Below, piece after piece: positions 10,007 through 19,900 of a stretch of DNA of 64,000 bases (within the stretch, counting starts at the first letter, position 1; each line of letters starts with the position of its first letter). The notes under the pieces are model-generated. The model did no database searches and was not told where the DNA came from. It worked only from the letters and a program-made list of their open reading frames with translations. The position numbers and the translations under genes were made by a program. Source of the stretch: Symsagittifera roscoffensis (taxonomy: Eukaryota; Xenacoelomorpha; Acoela; Convolutidae); NCBI RefSeq assembly GCF_963678635.1, contig NC_087064.1, positions 76,224,213 through 76,288,212 of the forward strand, given 5' to 3'.

Positions 10007-11398
10007 TCAACTTGAGTCATCAGACAACTCATAATAATGAGGTGAATCTGAACGGAGCCTTTTTACAGCCCTTGGAGCCAACTCACCATTCACCTCAGAT
10101 GCATTAAATTCGCCAACAGTACTAAATAGAAAAAAAAAGCGTGAAAATTCCGCAAATAATCGCAAAAATTCTATTAAGATAGCGCAAAAACTGAATATGT
10201 AAGCCATTGAACAGCAAAAGCCAATGTTATTACCTCTTTACGGGAATGTTCATGAGTGGCTCCGCATGGTAGGGTTCCCCAATCCGTTTGCACCCAGCCT
10301 GGATGAAGATACATCCGCGGGACCCAGCAGGCTCTTCTGAGCACGGATAACGAAACCATGCGCTTTCATTTACATACTTCCAGTAGACCATTAGGTCTAC
10401 TTCCATTGTGACCGCGGCCCCCAGAAACTGTAAACACAAAACCAAGAAATCAAATACACCAGTGCAAATCAGCCAAAAGAACAAACTTTGAGGAAAAATA
10501 AATTTTACCCAATGATCTCCCACGGAGTTTTGTACCCTCGTTAACTCTTCGATCTCGAACAGGCTTGGCCTAAAGCCTAAGCGCCTTTTGCATATATCTA
10601 GGAAGTCCGGTTGCTGCATCCTCTGCCCAACCGCTTGTCGAATCAACTTAGAGTCTTTAGCAAGTTTAGAAGGGTTTATAACAAAAACAAAACTCAGAAA
10701 CTCCGACATCGTAATTGCACTAAAAGAAACCAGCCAAATATGATTTACCTGACTTCACACCGACGATCGAGTGAAATATGGAGGAGAAGAAACACTTCCC
10801 CTTAACCTCGGCGTGTTTAGCATCGACACTGACATCTGGCTTCCCGACTATGAACATCTCATTAGGGGCCACGACTTTATTCTGTCGAAAGGTATAACCG
10901 AACATCTTACACAATTCAATCTTTCGGTCATCCCCCAGCGCCCTACACTTGAATTCTCGCTCCCCATGGTTCTCGAGGAAACAGATATGGCACGAACGGA
11001 TTTGCCTGAAAAAGAATAAAATAATGCGGACTTCAAAAGGAAAAGTGGCAGGACCCATTAATTACTACGTACTCGCTCATTGCGGCTTTCATTCCACCCA
11101 AATGCTTAGGAGCGCACCAACCCCTCTTCCTTGCGTGTTTCACGAGAGTTTCAGTATCTTTAATGTGTTTTCGCTTCCCCAAGTGAATCTCCCAAAACAC
11201 CTTTGCAACATTCTCAGGAGTAGCCACCCGCAATTTCGAATGACTATCCACCAAATTACCACCTTCATCTAGGGACAGATACCTGACTGCCCTCCGCATG
11301 TACACCAACTGTTGTTGAGTAAATCGCTCCTTTAGGGTGTCATCATTGTCACAATTGGTGAGGAAAAATTGAAAGGATTCAATTTGCGATAGCTCCAT
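10007..11398 (-). CDS. Antisense spliced accessory gene with integrase-type zinc domain
   Basis: Five exons on the minus strand join in phase: 11398-11073, 11005-10749, 10654-10509, 10427-10234 and 10121-10007. Every intron has GT at the donor and AG at the acceptor, and the introns are 67, 94, 81 and 112 bp. The lengths sum to 1038 bases, giving 345 codons plus TGA. An alternative first donor at 11055 keeps the same phase. Start: ATG at 11398. Exons 1-2 resemble the H2C2 zinc domain of retroviral and KRBA2-like integrases: EIHLGKRKH, then CHICF after about 35 residues. The rest is unrecognised; the tail is acidic (SDDSS). It lies wholly inside the LTR element, between pol and env. Exon structure is inferred from frame and splice signals only. 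Confidence 0.65.
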
Positions 11399-11916
11399 TT
11401 CGAACACTTCAATAATTATCTGAAGATCAGAGCCAAAATGTCATTTGAATGAAAATTGCACTATAGGACGCCGAGACATTGTCTCAAAGCGTCAACTACG
11501 CACAAGATCAATTGTCGCAGATATAAACGACAAACTGCCATCCTATAGCCGTAAAAGCTAGCAGATGACCGTCGAACCGAACAACAGACCAACTCAAGCA
11601 AAACACCCTTGGCTCCTGAGAAGGCAACCGGCGGATGCTTCGCTCAAGTATCAAATTGATCACAATAAATATAAATAAAAATGCAAATGAAACAGTTAAA
11701 TGAAATCACGAAACTATGAATTATGAATACTTGCCAACGTCGAACCAACATCTAAAGCACAAAAACTACCTTGAGCGCACACCAATATGTTAAAAAAAAA
11801 AAAAAATACTGAATTCAATAAAACGCAACTTCTAAAACAAGAAAGCCTCTATGGCTACAAAAAACTGCGCTTAAAGCTAATTGAGTTCACGTAACTCAGT
11901 TCGTAATTTCAATGTT
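11399..11916. promoter_or_regulatory. Presumed leader/promoter of the antisense gene
   Basis: No ORF is supported here. On the minus strand this is the 5' flank of the spliced gene. It carries the 16-mer shared with the gag leader (11771-11786) in the same orientation relative to transcription, followed by CAAG|GTAGTT, which could be a splice donor. An A-run lies at about 11792-11805, and plus-strand AATAAA signals lie near 11665 and 11815. Function is inferred from position. Confidence 0.35.
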
Positions 11917-12139
11917 CTAACTACTCTTCCTGTCGGAAGAGGAAACAGCAGGCCAGACCACACAGCAAGATAAACACGCCCACTGCAACCAAAACCACCG
12001 CCCGCGGGAAAGCTTCCTCCTCGAGAGGGGGACACAGAGAGGAACGCGTGGACCAAAGAGACCCAGCAGCAGAATTAACAAAGCTGCCATTAAAGCAGCA
12101 GAACACAGAATTGTTACCAAAGGCAACAGAAAAACACAT
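11917..12139 (-). CDS. Small antisense membrane-protein ORFs (two overlapping frames)
   Basis: Two minus-strand frames overlap here. Frame A can start at ATG 12139 and runs 72 codons to the stop at 11921. It ends in a clear membrane helix (VVLVAVGVFILLCGLACCFLF) with a short RQEE tail. Frame B starts at ATG 12090 and ends at 11917. It begins with a signal-peptide-like stretch (MAALLILLLGLFG). One hydrophobic segment sits in each frame, so either two small proteins overlap, one frame is chance, or an indel or short intron separates the parts of one protein. An acceptor-like sequence (attttttcag) lies just upstream, near 12147. I do not recognise a family. Confidence 0.35.
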
Positions 12140-12507
12140 TATCAAACAACTGAAAAAATTATTTCTTATTACCAATCAGTTCAACTCAAGTACATTTTAC
12201 CTTTTGACACTCATTTTAAAAAGAGTTTAAAGCTAAAATGAAAAACATTCGGTTAAACAAGCACGTAATCGCGACCTTTTGTTTAACAAATAGAACTTTA
12301 GCCTCATTCGTTTAGCTGCTGAATTTTACGAAATTCAAGTTAAAATTTAAATGTTAATCATGGATATTACCAAAACACTTCGCTATACCATCGTCTAGTC
12401 TTACTCAACAGAAACAACAAATATGAGAAATAGAAAATAAATCAAAATCGAAGGATATATACAAAATCCAGATTACACGTTAAATGAAGTTTTAAAAGTT
12501 TTTCGAG
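12140..12507. other. Noncoding spacer in the accessory region
   Basis: AT-rich sequence lies between the two antisense ORFs. A plus-strand AATAAA occurs near 12436. I see no supported gene. Confidence 0.4.
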
Positions 12508-12879
12508 TTACTCTAACTGTCGTGCACGCACGCCGTACAACTCTGCAACGATATCACCAATATAGAGGTACTCCTCTAACTCAGTCTCCAGCTGACTCAA
12601 CGTTTCAGCCGGCAGAATCGGCGCCACAGCTCGAATTAGTGACTCGTTTAAGTCCGCGAAGAAGGATGGCACATACCCCACCCCGCGAACTGCGAGACAT
12701 ACGTAAAATACATCCCGGTCTAGATATACGGCAAGCATACTCTCTAAATGATCCTCAAAATTGCGAATTGTATCTAAGACCACGTGCAATTCATTTTGAG
12801 CAACATTGTCAGGTAGATCATCCTCCCAAAACTCCATTATGCTCGCAAATCGCAACAGCAAAGCATTTTCAAGTTGCAT
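12508..12879 (-). CDS. Antisense 123-aa acidic accessory protein, unknown function
   Basis: This is a single open frame on the minus strand from ATG at 12879 to the stop at 12508. The protein is rich in Leu, Asp and Glu, lacks a signal peptide or a strong membrane segment, and looks like a compact helical cytoplasmic protein (for example LPDNVAQNELHVVLDTIRNF). GC content and codon use are higher than in the AT-rich flanks, which supports coding. It points away from the 13160 ORF, across a 280-bp gap. It resembles no family I can name. It could be translated alone, or be the first exon of a longer antisense transcript. Confidence 0.55.
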   Translation of the reverse strand: MQLENALLLRFASIMEFWEDDLPDNVAQNELHVVLDTIRNFEDHLESMLAVYLDRDVFYVCLAVRGVGYVPSFFADLNESLIRAVAPILPAETLSQLETELEEYLYIGDIVAELYGVRARQLE

Positions 12880-13159
12880 TGTTCCTTCACTAACTTGAAT
12901 TTAAAGAGTAAATAGACAACCTGAACTTGACTGACAATTAGTTTCAACCAACAAAGGTCACCGAAATTTTCACCAACGTAAATGTCAACTCAAATCAAAA
13001 TGTAAACCTGCTCTTTGAACATCCTGTTTAATTGGAACTAAGTAAATGTTACGACGCCTACAGAACGAAAGAATCATTCAAATCAATTTTGACAACTTTG
13101 AAACTTGACAATTAACGAACAAAACAAACCTTTCGCCTACACTAACAGAAATCTTGCTC
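12880..13159. promoter_or_regulatory. Putative bidirectional internal promoter
   Basis: This 280-bp interval separates divergently oriented ORFs (12508-12879 minus and 13160-13495 plus). The layout suggests an internal promoter region serving both directions, comparable in concept to the internal promoter of foamy viruses. No core promoter element is certain. The plus side could instead be supplied by a spliced RNA from the 5' LTR. Confidence 0.35.
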
Positions 13160-13495
13160 ATGAATAGCGAACAATTTCAAAATCTTTTGCAATCCATCGA
13201 GAACTCAGATCTACTTTCTGCAATCCCATACAATATTGACCTAATCGGTTTTGGCGAATTCAACGTGAATCACATATGCGGAGAGGTGTACTCTGTTTTT
13301 TCTAGTGAAGATCCAAAAGTTCTGATCATAATCGCATATTTGTTGGGAAGTGATATTCGCATGATAGTAACCTGCCGTTTCGATACATCAGCAGAACTCG
13401 CGGACACGATCTCCGAACTCCGATCAAACGCCTATTTCAAACTTGACGACCTCAACTTCTCGGTCATTTTTGAAACACCATCAACTGCAGCATAG
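13160..13495 (+). CDS. 111-aa accessory protein upstream of env, unknown function
   Basis: ATG at 13160 opens a frame that ends at TAG 13493-13495, seven bases before the first env ATG at 13503. The protein (MNSEQFQNLLQSIENS...) has no signal peptide. Alternating hydrophobic and charged segments (VLIIIAYLLGSDIRMIVTCRF) suggest a small folded domain. It is in a different frame from env. The tight spacing suggests both are read from one subgenomic RNA, the second by reinitiation, leaky scanning or alternative splicing. No family was recognised. Confidence 0.6.
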   Translation: MNSEQFQNLLQSIENSDLLSAIPYNIDLIGFGEFNVNHICGEVYSVFSSEDPKVLIIIAYLLGSDIRMIVTCRFDTSAELADTISELRSNAYFKLDDLNFSVIFETPSTAA

Positions 13496-13502
13496 ACAAG
13501 TC

Positions 13503-15986
13503 ATGAATTTCTCCGCTGCCGTGACATCTACACTAAACCGAAAAACAAAATACTCAACCGTCAAAGTGATGAAACAAGCCATAATCATTTTAGGATTCCT
13601 CTATCTCATAAAGATCTCTCAGGCAAGTGAATACGAAGATGCACTCAAAACGGGAATTATTTTCCATAAAGATAGCCAAATCCTGCTCGCCGAAAAATTT
13701 ATCAACGCAGAATTTCTCGTCCCATTTCCTAAGTATAGTTTCACCATCCAAGACAACGTGACACAACTTCTCTCAGTATTGTCTACTAAATGGAAATCAA
13801 AGTCAACAGACTGTAGCCTTAACTTCGCAAAACAATTCAACGCCAGCGTGGAATCCTTCAATGTTGAATGGATACTCCGCAAATTACAGAGTGAAGTTCA
13901 ATTGGCACAAGACGAGGTCTCCAGTTTCAAAGTTGAAACATCTCACTTTCTCTTTAACGAAGCTGAAGAGAATAGATCAAGGAGAAGGCGAGGGGCACCA
14001 CTGGCACTAGCCACTCTTGCCGGAGTTGGACTCTTTGGACCAGGAATCCTGATGGACGATTCCTCAAGTTGTGGTCTACTAGGAATTTTTGGCACCTGCC
14101 AAGATAAGAGTCGAGAAAACGCGAAGAACATCAAGGAACTTCATGAATACACGATCAGGTTGACAGAATATGTTGCTGAATACGAAGAACAGGTTAACGA
14201 AAAGTTCTTTTTAGTTGCTGACAAACTTTCCGAAGTTAACAATATTCAGAAAGAGATGATCAAGAACCAACAAGAGAATTGGAAAGTGATCGAGGACCAG
14301 TTCACAGTAATCAAGAACAATTTTGAGATCCTTAGGGACTGTGATCAATATCTATTCTCAAACCAGCAACTGAACTTTAACTTCGATACAGCGGCTTCTC
14401 TTCTGTCGCTTCTTTACTCAGATGTCAAGAGTTATAGAGCAGCGCTGTACGCTTTCAAAACAAACATAATGAATGCCATTCCTACATTGTTGGACAAGCG
14501 ACTCACGATGTCGTTAGTACCTAGAAATTCACTGATCGCGATTCTCAATTCAGTATATGAAAGCCAGAAAGACGCAGCAGACAGACTAACACTAGCCATT
14601 CCGACAACCGACTTGCATTCCTACTACGATGCAAAACTTCTTCGAGACGTCGTGACGGTCGATGAAGGCCTACTAATGACTCTGGCGATACCGATGTCAT
14701 CAAGTCTGACAGTCTTCTCTGTATATCGAGCACATTTGATCCCGATGCCACAACCGGAGCAGAAGGATGCGATAAAGTGGAAAACTGAAGGAGACTACTT
14801 CGCGATTTCGGAGAACGGAATGGAGACATCCGTGCTCACGCGAGAGCAGTACGAAATGTGTCTCGGTTCATCTACCTACAGGATTTGCCATCAGACGATG
14901 GAAACTCAATTGGGCAGATCATCGTGTCTCGTAAACCTCTTCTGGCCAAATCCAGTAGCAACTCTGACCGTCTGTGAAACGGAAAAGGTCATACTACCTA
15001 CTCCAGAAAAGGCCACGAATTTAGGATACGGTATTTGGCTCATTACATCAGCCTCTTCATCTTTTTCTTTGTGGGAGTACAACCTGAATGAGGTTCACAC
15101 TCCATCTCGCAAGGAACATCCAGGATGCAACATATGCATCATTACACTAGATTGCAGGACGCAATTAGCTTCACGGAACATTAAGATTCGACCCGACCTT
15201 GGAAGTTGCGACAAGATTCCGGCAAGACGAATCGACGTCAAACTGTCCGACCCATTGAAGCACCTCATGTCGGAAATTCCGGGGATAGATGAACTACCAT
15301 ATTTCAAATCAAGAACAGACGCGGGGATTAGACTTTTGGAAGAAGTAAAGGCGAAACTTGTAGACAGCCCGATCGTGACAAACATGGAACAGTTGGATGA
15401 AATATCGAAACCAATCGCGCACGGAATGAAACTTCTAAAACCATCGTTTACTGAAAAACTCGAAAGCTATGTCCCAATAAAACTTTCACTGACCTTAACC
15501 GTAATTGTCTTCATTGGAAGCACGTTGCTTCAATGCCTGTGCACTTACCTCTTCCATAGATTTAAAGCGGTCAGGGATATAACACCACGATTCCTGAAAA
15601 CAGCGCATGGTGACATCCGAATAAAGCCCGTAGTAGCAATGGACATCGATGAAAGCGAGAGAGACGAGAAGACAACCAGACTCATGGAATCGAGAGAGGA
15701 ATGGCAGAATAAATACACTGTACTGGACGTGATTGATGAAACTGTTTCGGTGCCACAACAACGTAGTCAAATTGATGATGGAATGTTAAATGACGAGGCG
15801 AGATCAATGAGAGGCAGCAAAATGGACATGGCAAGATCAAGATCATTCAGCGAAATACCAGGAGATCAAAGGACAACGTCCAGACACATTAACGGAGAGT
15901 TTAAACTGACTCCTAATTCAGGAATTCTAGGCATGAAACCACCATCAGTTGAAATTGGAGCCCAGTATACCGAGCAGACGGCCTAA
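13503..15986 (+). CDS. env: Envelope fusion glycoprotein (F-like Env)
   Basis: This is a class I-type fusion protein expected at the host membrane and particle surface. Starts are possible at 13503 (827 aa) or 13569 (805 aa). The second places a signal peptide (MKQAIIILGFLYLIKISQA) directly at the N-terminus and is my preference. A furin-type site (RSRRRRG, about 13974-13995) is followed by a Gly/Ala/Leu-rich fusion peptide. A long coiled-coil-like region follows, then a Cys-containing ectodomain with the errantivirus/baculovirus F pattern (LVPRNSL ... YYDAKLL ... LAIPMS ... VYRAHLIPMP). A membrane helix lies at about 15486-15550, with a cytoplasmic tail of about 140 residues. The frame has no breaks. 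Confidence 0.9.
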   Translation: MNFSAAVTSTLNRKTKYSTVKVMKQAIIILGFLYLIKISQASEYEDALKTGIIFHKDSQILLAEKFINAEFLVPFPKYSFTIQDNVTQLLSVLSTKWKSKSTDCSLNFAKQFNASVESFNVEWILRKLQSEVQLAQDEVSSFKVETSHFLFNEAEENRSRRRRGAPLALATLAGVGLFGPGILMDDSSSCGLLGIFGTCQDKSRENAKNIKELHEYTIRLTEYVAEYEEQVNEKFFLVADKLSEVNNIQKEMIKNQQENWKVIEDQFTVIKNNFEILRDCDQYLFSNQQLNFNFDTAASLLSLLYSDVKSYRAALYAFKTNIMNAIPTLLDKRLTMSLVPRNSLIAILNSVYESQKDAADRLTLAIPTTDLHSYYDAKLLRDVVTVDEGLLMTLAIPMSSSLTVFSVYRAHLIPMPQPEQKDAIKWKTEGDYFAISENGMETSVLTREQYEMCLGSSTYRICHQTMETQLGRSSCLVNLFWPNPVATLTVCETEKVILPTPEKATNLGYGIWLITSASSSFSLWEYNLNEVHTPSRKEHPGCNICIITLDCRTQLASRNIKIRPDLGSCDKIPARRIDVKLSDPLKHLMSEIPGIDELPYFKSRTDAGIRLLEEVKAKLVDSPIVTNMEQLDEISKPIAHGMKLLKPSFTEKLESYVPIKLSLTLTVIVFIGSTLLQCLCTYLFHRFKAVRDITPRFLKTAHGDIRIKPVVAMDIDESERDEKTTRLMESREEWQNKYTVLDVIDETVSVPQQRSQIDDGMLNDEARSMRGSKMDMARSRSFSEIPGDQRTTSRHINGEFKLTPNSGILGMKPPSVEIGAQYTEQTA

Positions 15987-16598
15987 CCGTTAGGGAAAAC
16001 TGAGACAAGAGCAAGTTTCCATTACAATTTTCATTAACTGAAACCTGAGTAAAATCACTCAATTGATCAAATCATAAATGACTGACCCTAATGACTCTCA
16101 TGGTGGCTTAATGAAGAATCAAACTCATAATGGCTGAAATCTTTAACATATTTGCGCAGAACCTAAGTTCTGATACTTTTTTCATTTAATTACAACTTAT
16201 AAAGTGTTATAATCTGTTAATTTCAATGAGTGTATACTCGCTTTATATTGATTAATAAATAAAATGTATTTGTTCCCAAGTTAAATCCTTACAGTTTAAC
16301 TCCACGTGTTTTGATTATTTTAAAATTAGCGTTAAAATTGATTTAAATTTAGTGAAATTGAATTGTACCGTATAACTGTTGCTAAATTTATTGCGAAGTA
16401 AATTATTGAATTAAAAGCGATTTGATGCACATTTAAATTACTATGATTTAGAGTTTTGACGTAGCAGTTTTCTTTTGAAATGCAGCTAAACGAAGTAGAC
16501 TAAAGTTTCGCTTAAAATTTTACCCATTTTATTCATTTGAAATTCTTACCTCAGTGCTAATTCCAATCAATGCGTAAAATTTATGTAAAAACAGGTTA
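15987..16598 (+). other. 3' untranslated region of the retroelement
   Basis: There is no ORF between the env stop and the 3' LTR. The purine-rich tract directly before the LTR is weak (gtaaaaacagg at about 16585-16595), so the plus-strand primer is not obvious. An AATAAA lies near 16256, inside this segment. Confidence 0.6.
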
Positions 16599-16927
16599 TG
16601 TGACACCTCTAAAGTGATGTCATTGATAGCCATGAAATTATTGCCATATTAGAAAATGTATAATGTTAAAATCTCAAGCATGCAGTTGAATAACTTATTA
16701 TTGACACAATGTAAATAGTGTGTTCAGAATTGAGAAGCAAGCGATAGTTAGTCTAATAAACAGTCAGAAAGAGAAATTGAATAAAACTAACCAAAAGCTA
16801 AATTGTTAGTGAGCTGAAGATTAGGGAGAGATTCATGCTGTCGGGGCCCAAGCGTCCGTGATAAGATACTGCAACAATAACATCTAGAAAGAACATGCAA
16901 ATAGAGACCAACATGCAGTATGTCATA
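16599..16927 (+). repeat. 3' LTR
   Basis: This is a 329-bp copy of the 5' LTR with a single substitution. It begins TGTGACACC after 'aggtta' and ends GTCATA. The duplicated target TTTGT follows at 16928-16932. Confidence 0.95.
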
Positions 16928-16932
16928 TTTGT
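16928..16932. repeat. 5-bp target-site duplication, right copy
   Basis: TTTGT matches 1122-1126 on the left flank. The flanking T-rich repeat resumes immediately. Confidence 0.8.
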
Positions 16933-19900
16933 GCGTGTCTGTGTTTTGAGGGCGAGGGGACTTAATAACTTCTCATTAGTCTAAAAAATTACGCGTTTTT
17001 TTGTGTTTTCCTTTTCCTTTTTTTCGACTTGATAGGTTTCGGCTTATATTGCATCGGCTTAGCTGCCACATTTTGCGTCTCTTCACTAGCTGATTATGCG
17101 TTTTGTGGGGGAATTAATAACTTCTTATTTGTCTTAAGTTTTTTTTTCGGCTTTGTTTTGTTTTCCTTTTAAAATTTTTTCGGCCTATAAGGTTTTGTGC
17201 TAAGCGATTTCCGGCTTTGTTACCGCTTGATACCTTTTCTTTCTATGCTCATTTCACATTCTATTGTCTCGGCCCGTTTTTCTTTCAAAACTAGCCTTAT
17301 CGATAGATCTAACTTTTTTTCGAATTTTGCGAATTTTTTTTTGACTTAGCGGCTTTCTTGTTTTTTTATCGCAAGTGGTGCGAAGCATACCTTGTTTTTT
17401 TTTCAATTTTTTGCAAGTTTTTTGGAGTAATTCAAGTTCTTTTTTGTGGCAATTGTTTGAAAATTGTGGCTTTTTTTGTCAATTTTTTTCTTTCAGTATG
17501 ATCTTAGTTTATAGCAAATAACGGAAAGGGCTTCGTTTTGTCCTCAGTTGTTTTTGTATGATATGCAGGTTGGTTGGTTGCAGAATTTTAAGTTTTTAGA
17601 AAGGTTTAAGACTTAGGATATTTTTGATCTCGATTTTTTGACCAATTTTATTTTATTGTTTCCATCTGCTGATTATGAGAAAAAAGGAATGGAATTTGTG
17701 TAGCCCGAGTCATTTTTATGTGTTGTAGTTTTTTTTTATAACATTTCAATAAGAGTTTTATTGATTTTTATAGCCTACAACAATTGATGTTTTTCTACTT
17801 TTCGTTTGAGACATCTTATTTTTTGATTTTTGGCAAAGTTTTTAATGACACCATTTTCTTTTTGCTCAAAAATTGTTTTTGAATTTTTATTAAACGTCGT
17901 CAAATATGTTTCTGGACGTGTTTTCCGCAAATAGAAGATCATTCCAGATAACCTTTTGAATTTTTAAGTTGTGGTTTTTTCGAACATTTTTCCGTTTTCG
18001 TTGGTCTTAGTGACTTTCCTGATTGCTAGCTTGCAATGCTGTTTTTGTGGTATCGCAAGTCTCGAAATGCTTGCATAACGTTTACAAACAATCAACTGTA
18101 AAAAAAACTGCGCATGGCGCGAATTAACTAATTATTATAAAATTGCTTACGAAGAAAAAAATTTGTTGGGAATAATTTTTGAAATTTTCAAGTGATCTCT
18201 CAATTGGAATTGATTCGTTTTTCTGTTGAAGGTATGTTTTTATTTTTTCTTTAAATTTCTTGCATGATGTGACCAATCTGATTTCTTTAGGTAGTGATTT
18301 CCTTTTTTATACAGCCTCTTGTTCTTGATTCTTTTCCTTTTTGTTGCTCGATCGACGCTGGGGTATTACCTGTACCGTTCTCTTGTTTGATTGCAGCTTA
18401 AGTGTTCAGTAGACAAAAAAATTCCTGGTCTTCGTGTTTTCTTAAGCAATCGAAAGATTTCAAAGACTCTTTTTCGTTATCGATAGCTGTGTTGGAAATA
18501 TTGCCTTTTAACAAGACTTGTAAGATGAGCTGAACTCAAAAAAGATTCACTGGTTAGACTTTTTGCCCTAAACAATCGTAATCGTAACAATTTTAATCGG
18601 AGCGATATTTTTATAGCTTTCGGTTTAAACTAACTGAAATTCTCTTATGTCCCAAGGAGACCAATTCCATATAATTGTTTATTAATATTCCACCAAGTGC
18701 AAATAATTAATAAAAATATCTGTATTGTTTTTGGCTTTTGAAGTGTCCTGCAGAGGTTAGTTTGGCATTGTCAATTGCGCAAACTCTAGACGAATCTTAA
18801 ACATTGAGATAGAGTCAAGAAAGTGGCTAGGAGCCAGTCAATCTCAAATTGACCGTTTTCATTTTGTTTTCATTCTTTCTGACCTCTGTTGGCGCCGCAA
18901 GATTTACCTCGTTTGGATAATTTTGAATTGTTTGAAAATTGACCGCTTTTTTCTGATCTTTACTATTGAAGTTTCAATTACTGAAAATTGTTACACTCGC
19001 GAGAGAAAGTGCATTGCAATCGCGCTCGACATTTTTTTCCGCGAACAACTTTCTCAAGACGCATCTACTCAGGTCTGGCTGTGATTGAGACCTCCCAACA
19101 GACCTGTTGACCAACAGACTTGTTTTGAGCTTGCTGTCATTTCAGATACCCGTTCAATTTTAGATAACCCTTTTTTCGACACAACAGTCTATTAAAGTCT
19201 TGTCGATTTAGTTAGGTAAGGCTCGGTTAAGGCTGTAGTTTTGGTAGATATCGTTTTGTCATTTTTTTCTCAAACTACGCGACTTTCGGCTGATTTTTGT
19301 TAAGCTATTTTTGTGATGAATCTCAAGTGATGCGAAGTAATGCTTTTTTCTGTTATTTATCTTCGTAGCCAATTGAGATGTTATCAGTGAAAAGGGAGCT
19401 AGAGAACGGCACTGCTCTTGAAATAATTTAAACTCGACGTTTTTTTTACAGTAAAGTTTTTTTTACGCCTGAGAAGCGGCTTAAATTTTTGCATTGCTAT
19501 TAGTCATTCGCGGTAATTCGTACTCAGGACGACCTAAAGATTTTTTGTTCAGTTTTGCTGCAAAAATGCAGAACAGGCAGCGTTAATCTAGCGCAGCTTA
19601 ACTTTTTGAAGGCTGATTCTTAGTTTTCTCGAATCACTCTTTTTTCTCGATTTAATTAATTGACTTGAATTAATACGGCTTTTCGTCGCTTTTTGAGCTT
19701 CAAGAGATTGGCGCTATGAAAACAATTTAAATAATTTCGAAGTTTCGTTGCGCGATCGGTTCGCTTGAAAAATTTCAATCTATTGCTAACCGTTTGCGCT
19801 ATGAACTAATTTGAAGTTTAGTAGCTTGACGAGCTTGCTAACAACAGCAAGTTTTTATGAACCGACTCAAGCTATGAAGTAGAATAAACTATAAGTGAAA

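Larger units (their letters stand above)
1127..16927 (+). mobile_element. Complete env-bearing Ty3/gypsy (errantivirus/Tor-like) retroelement
   Basis: This is a 15.8 kb LTR retroelement with near-identical LTRs, a target duplication and a primer-binding site. Its gag, pol and env reading frames are all open, so it looks young and possibly active. The order is gag - pol (with C-terminal macro domain) - accessory region - env. It is much longer than a typical gypsy element (5-9 kb). The extra length is mainly the 9.0-13.2 kb accessory region, which carries genes on the minus strand as well as the plus strand. The RT uses FMDD rather than YxDD. Assignment to the Tor/errantivirus-like group rests on domain order and the F-like Env. 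A phylogeny was not possible here. Confidence 0.93.

Noticed and set aside
12048-12230. Plus-strand 60-codon ORF in the accessory region
   Set aside because: It overlaps the antisense membrane ORFs, has no recognisable feature, and is explained by composition.
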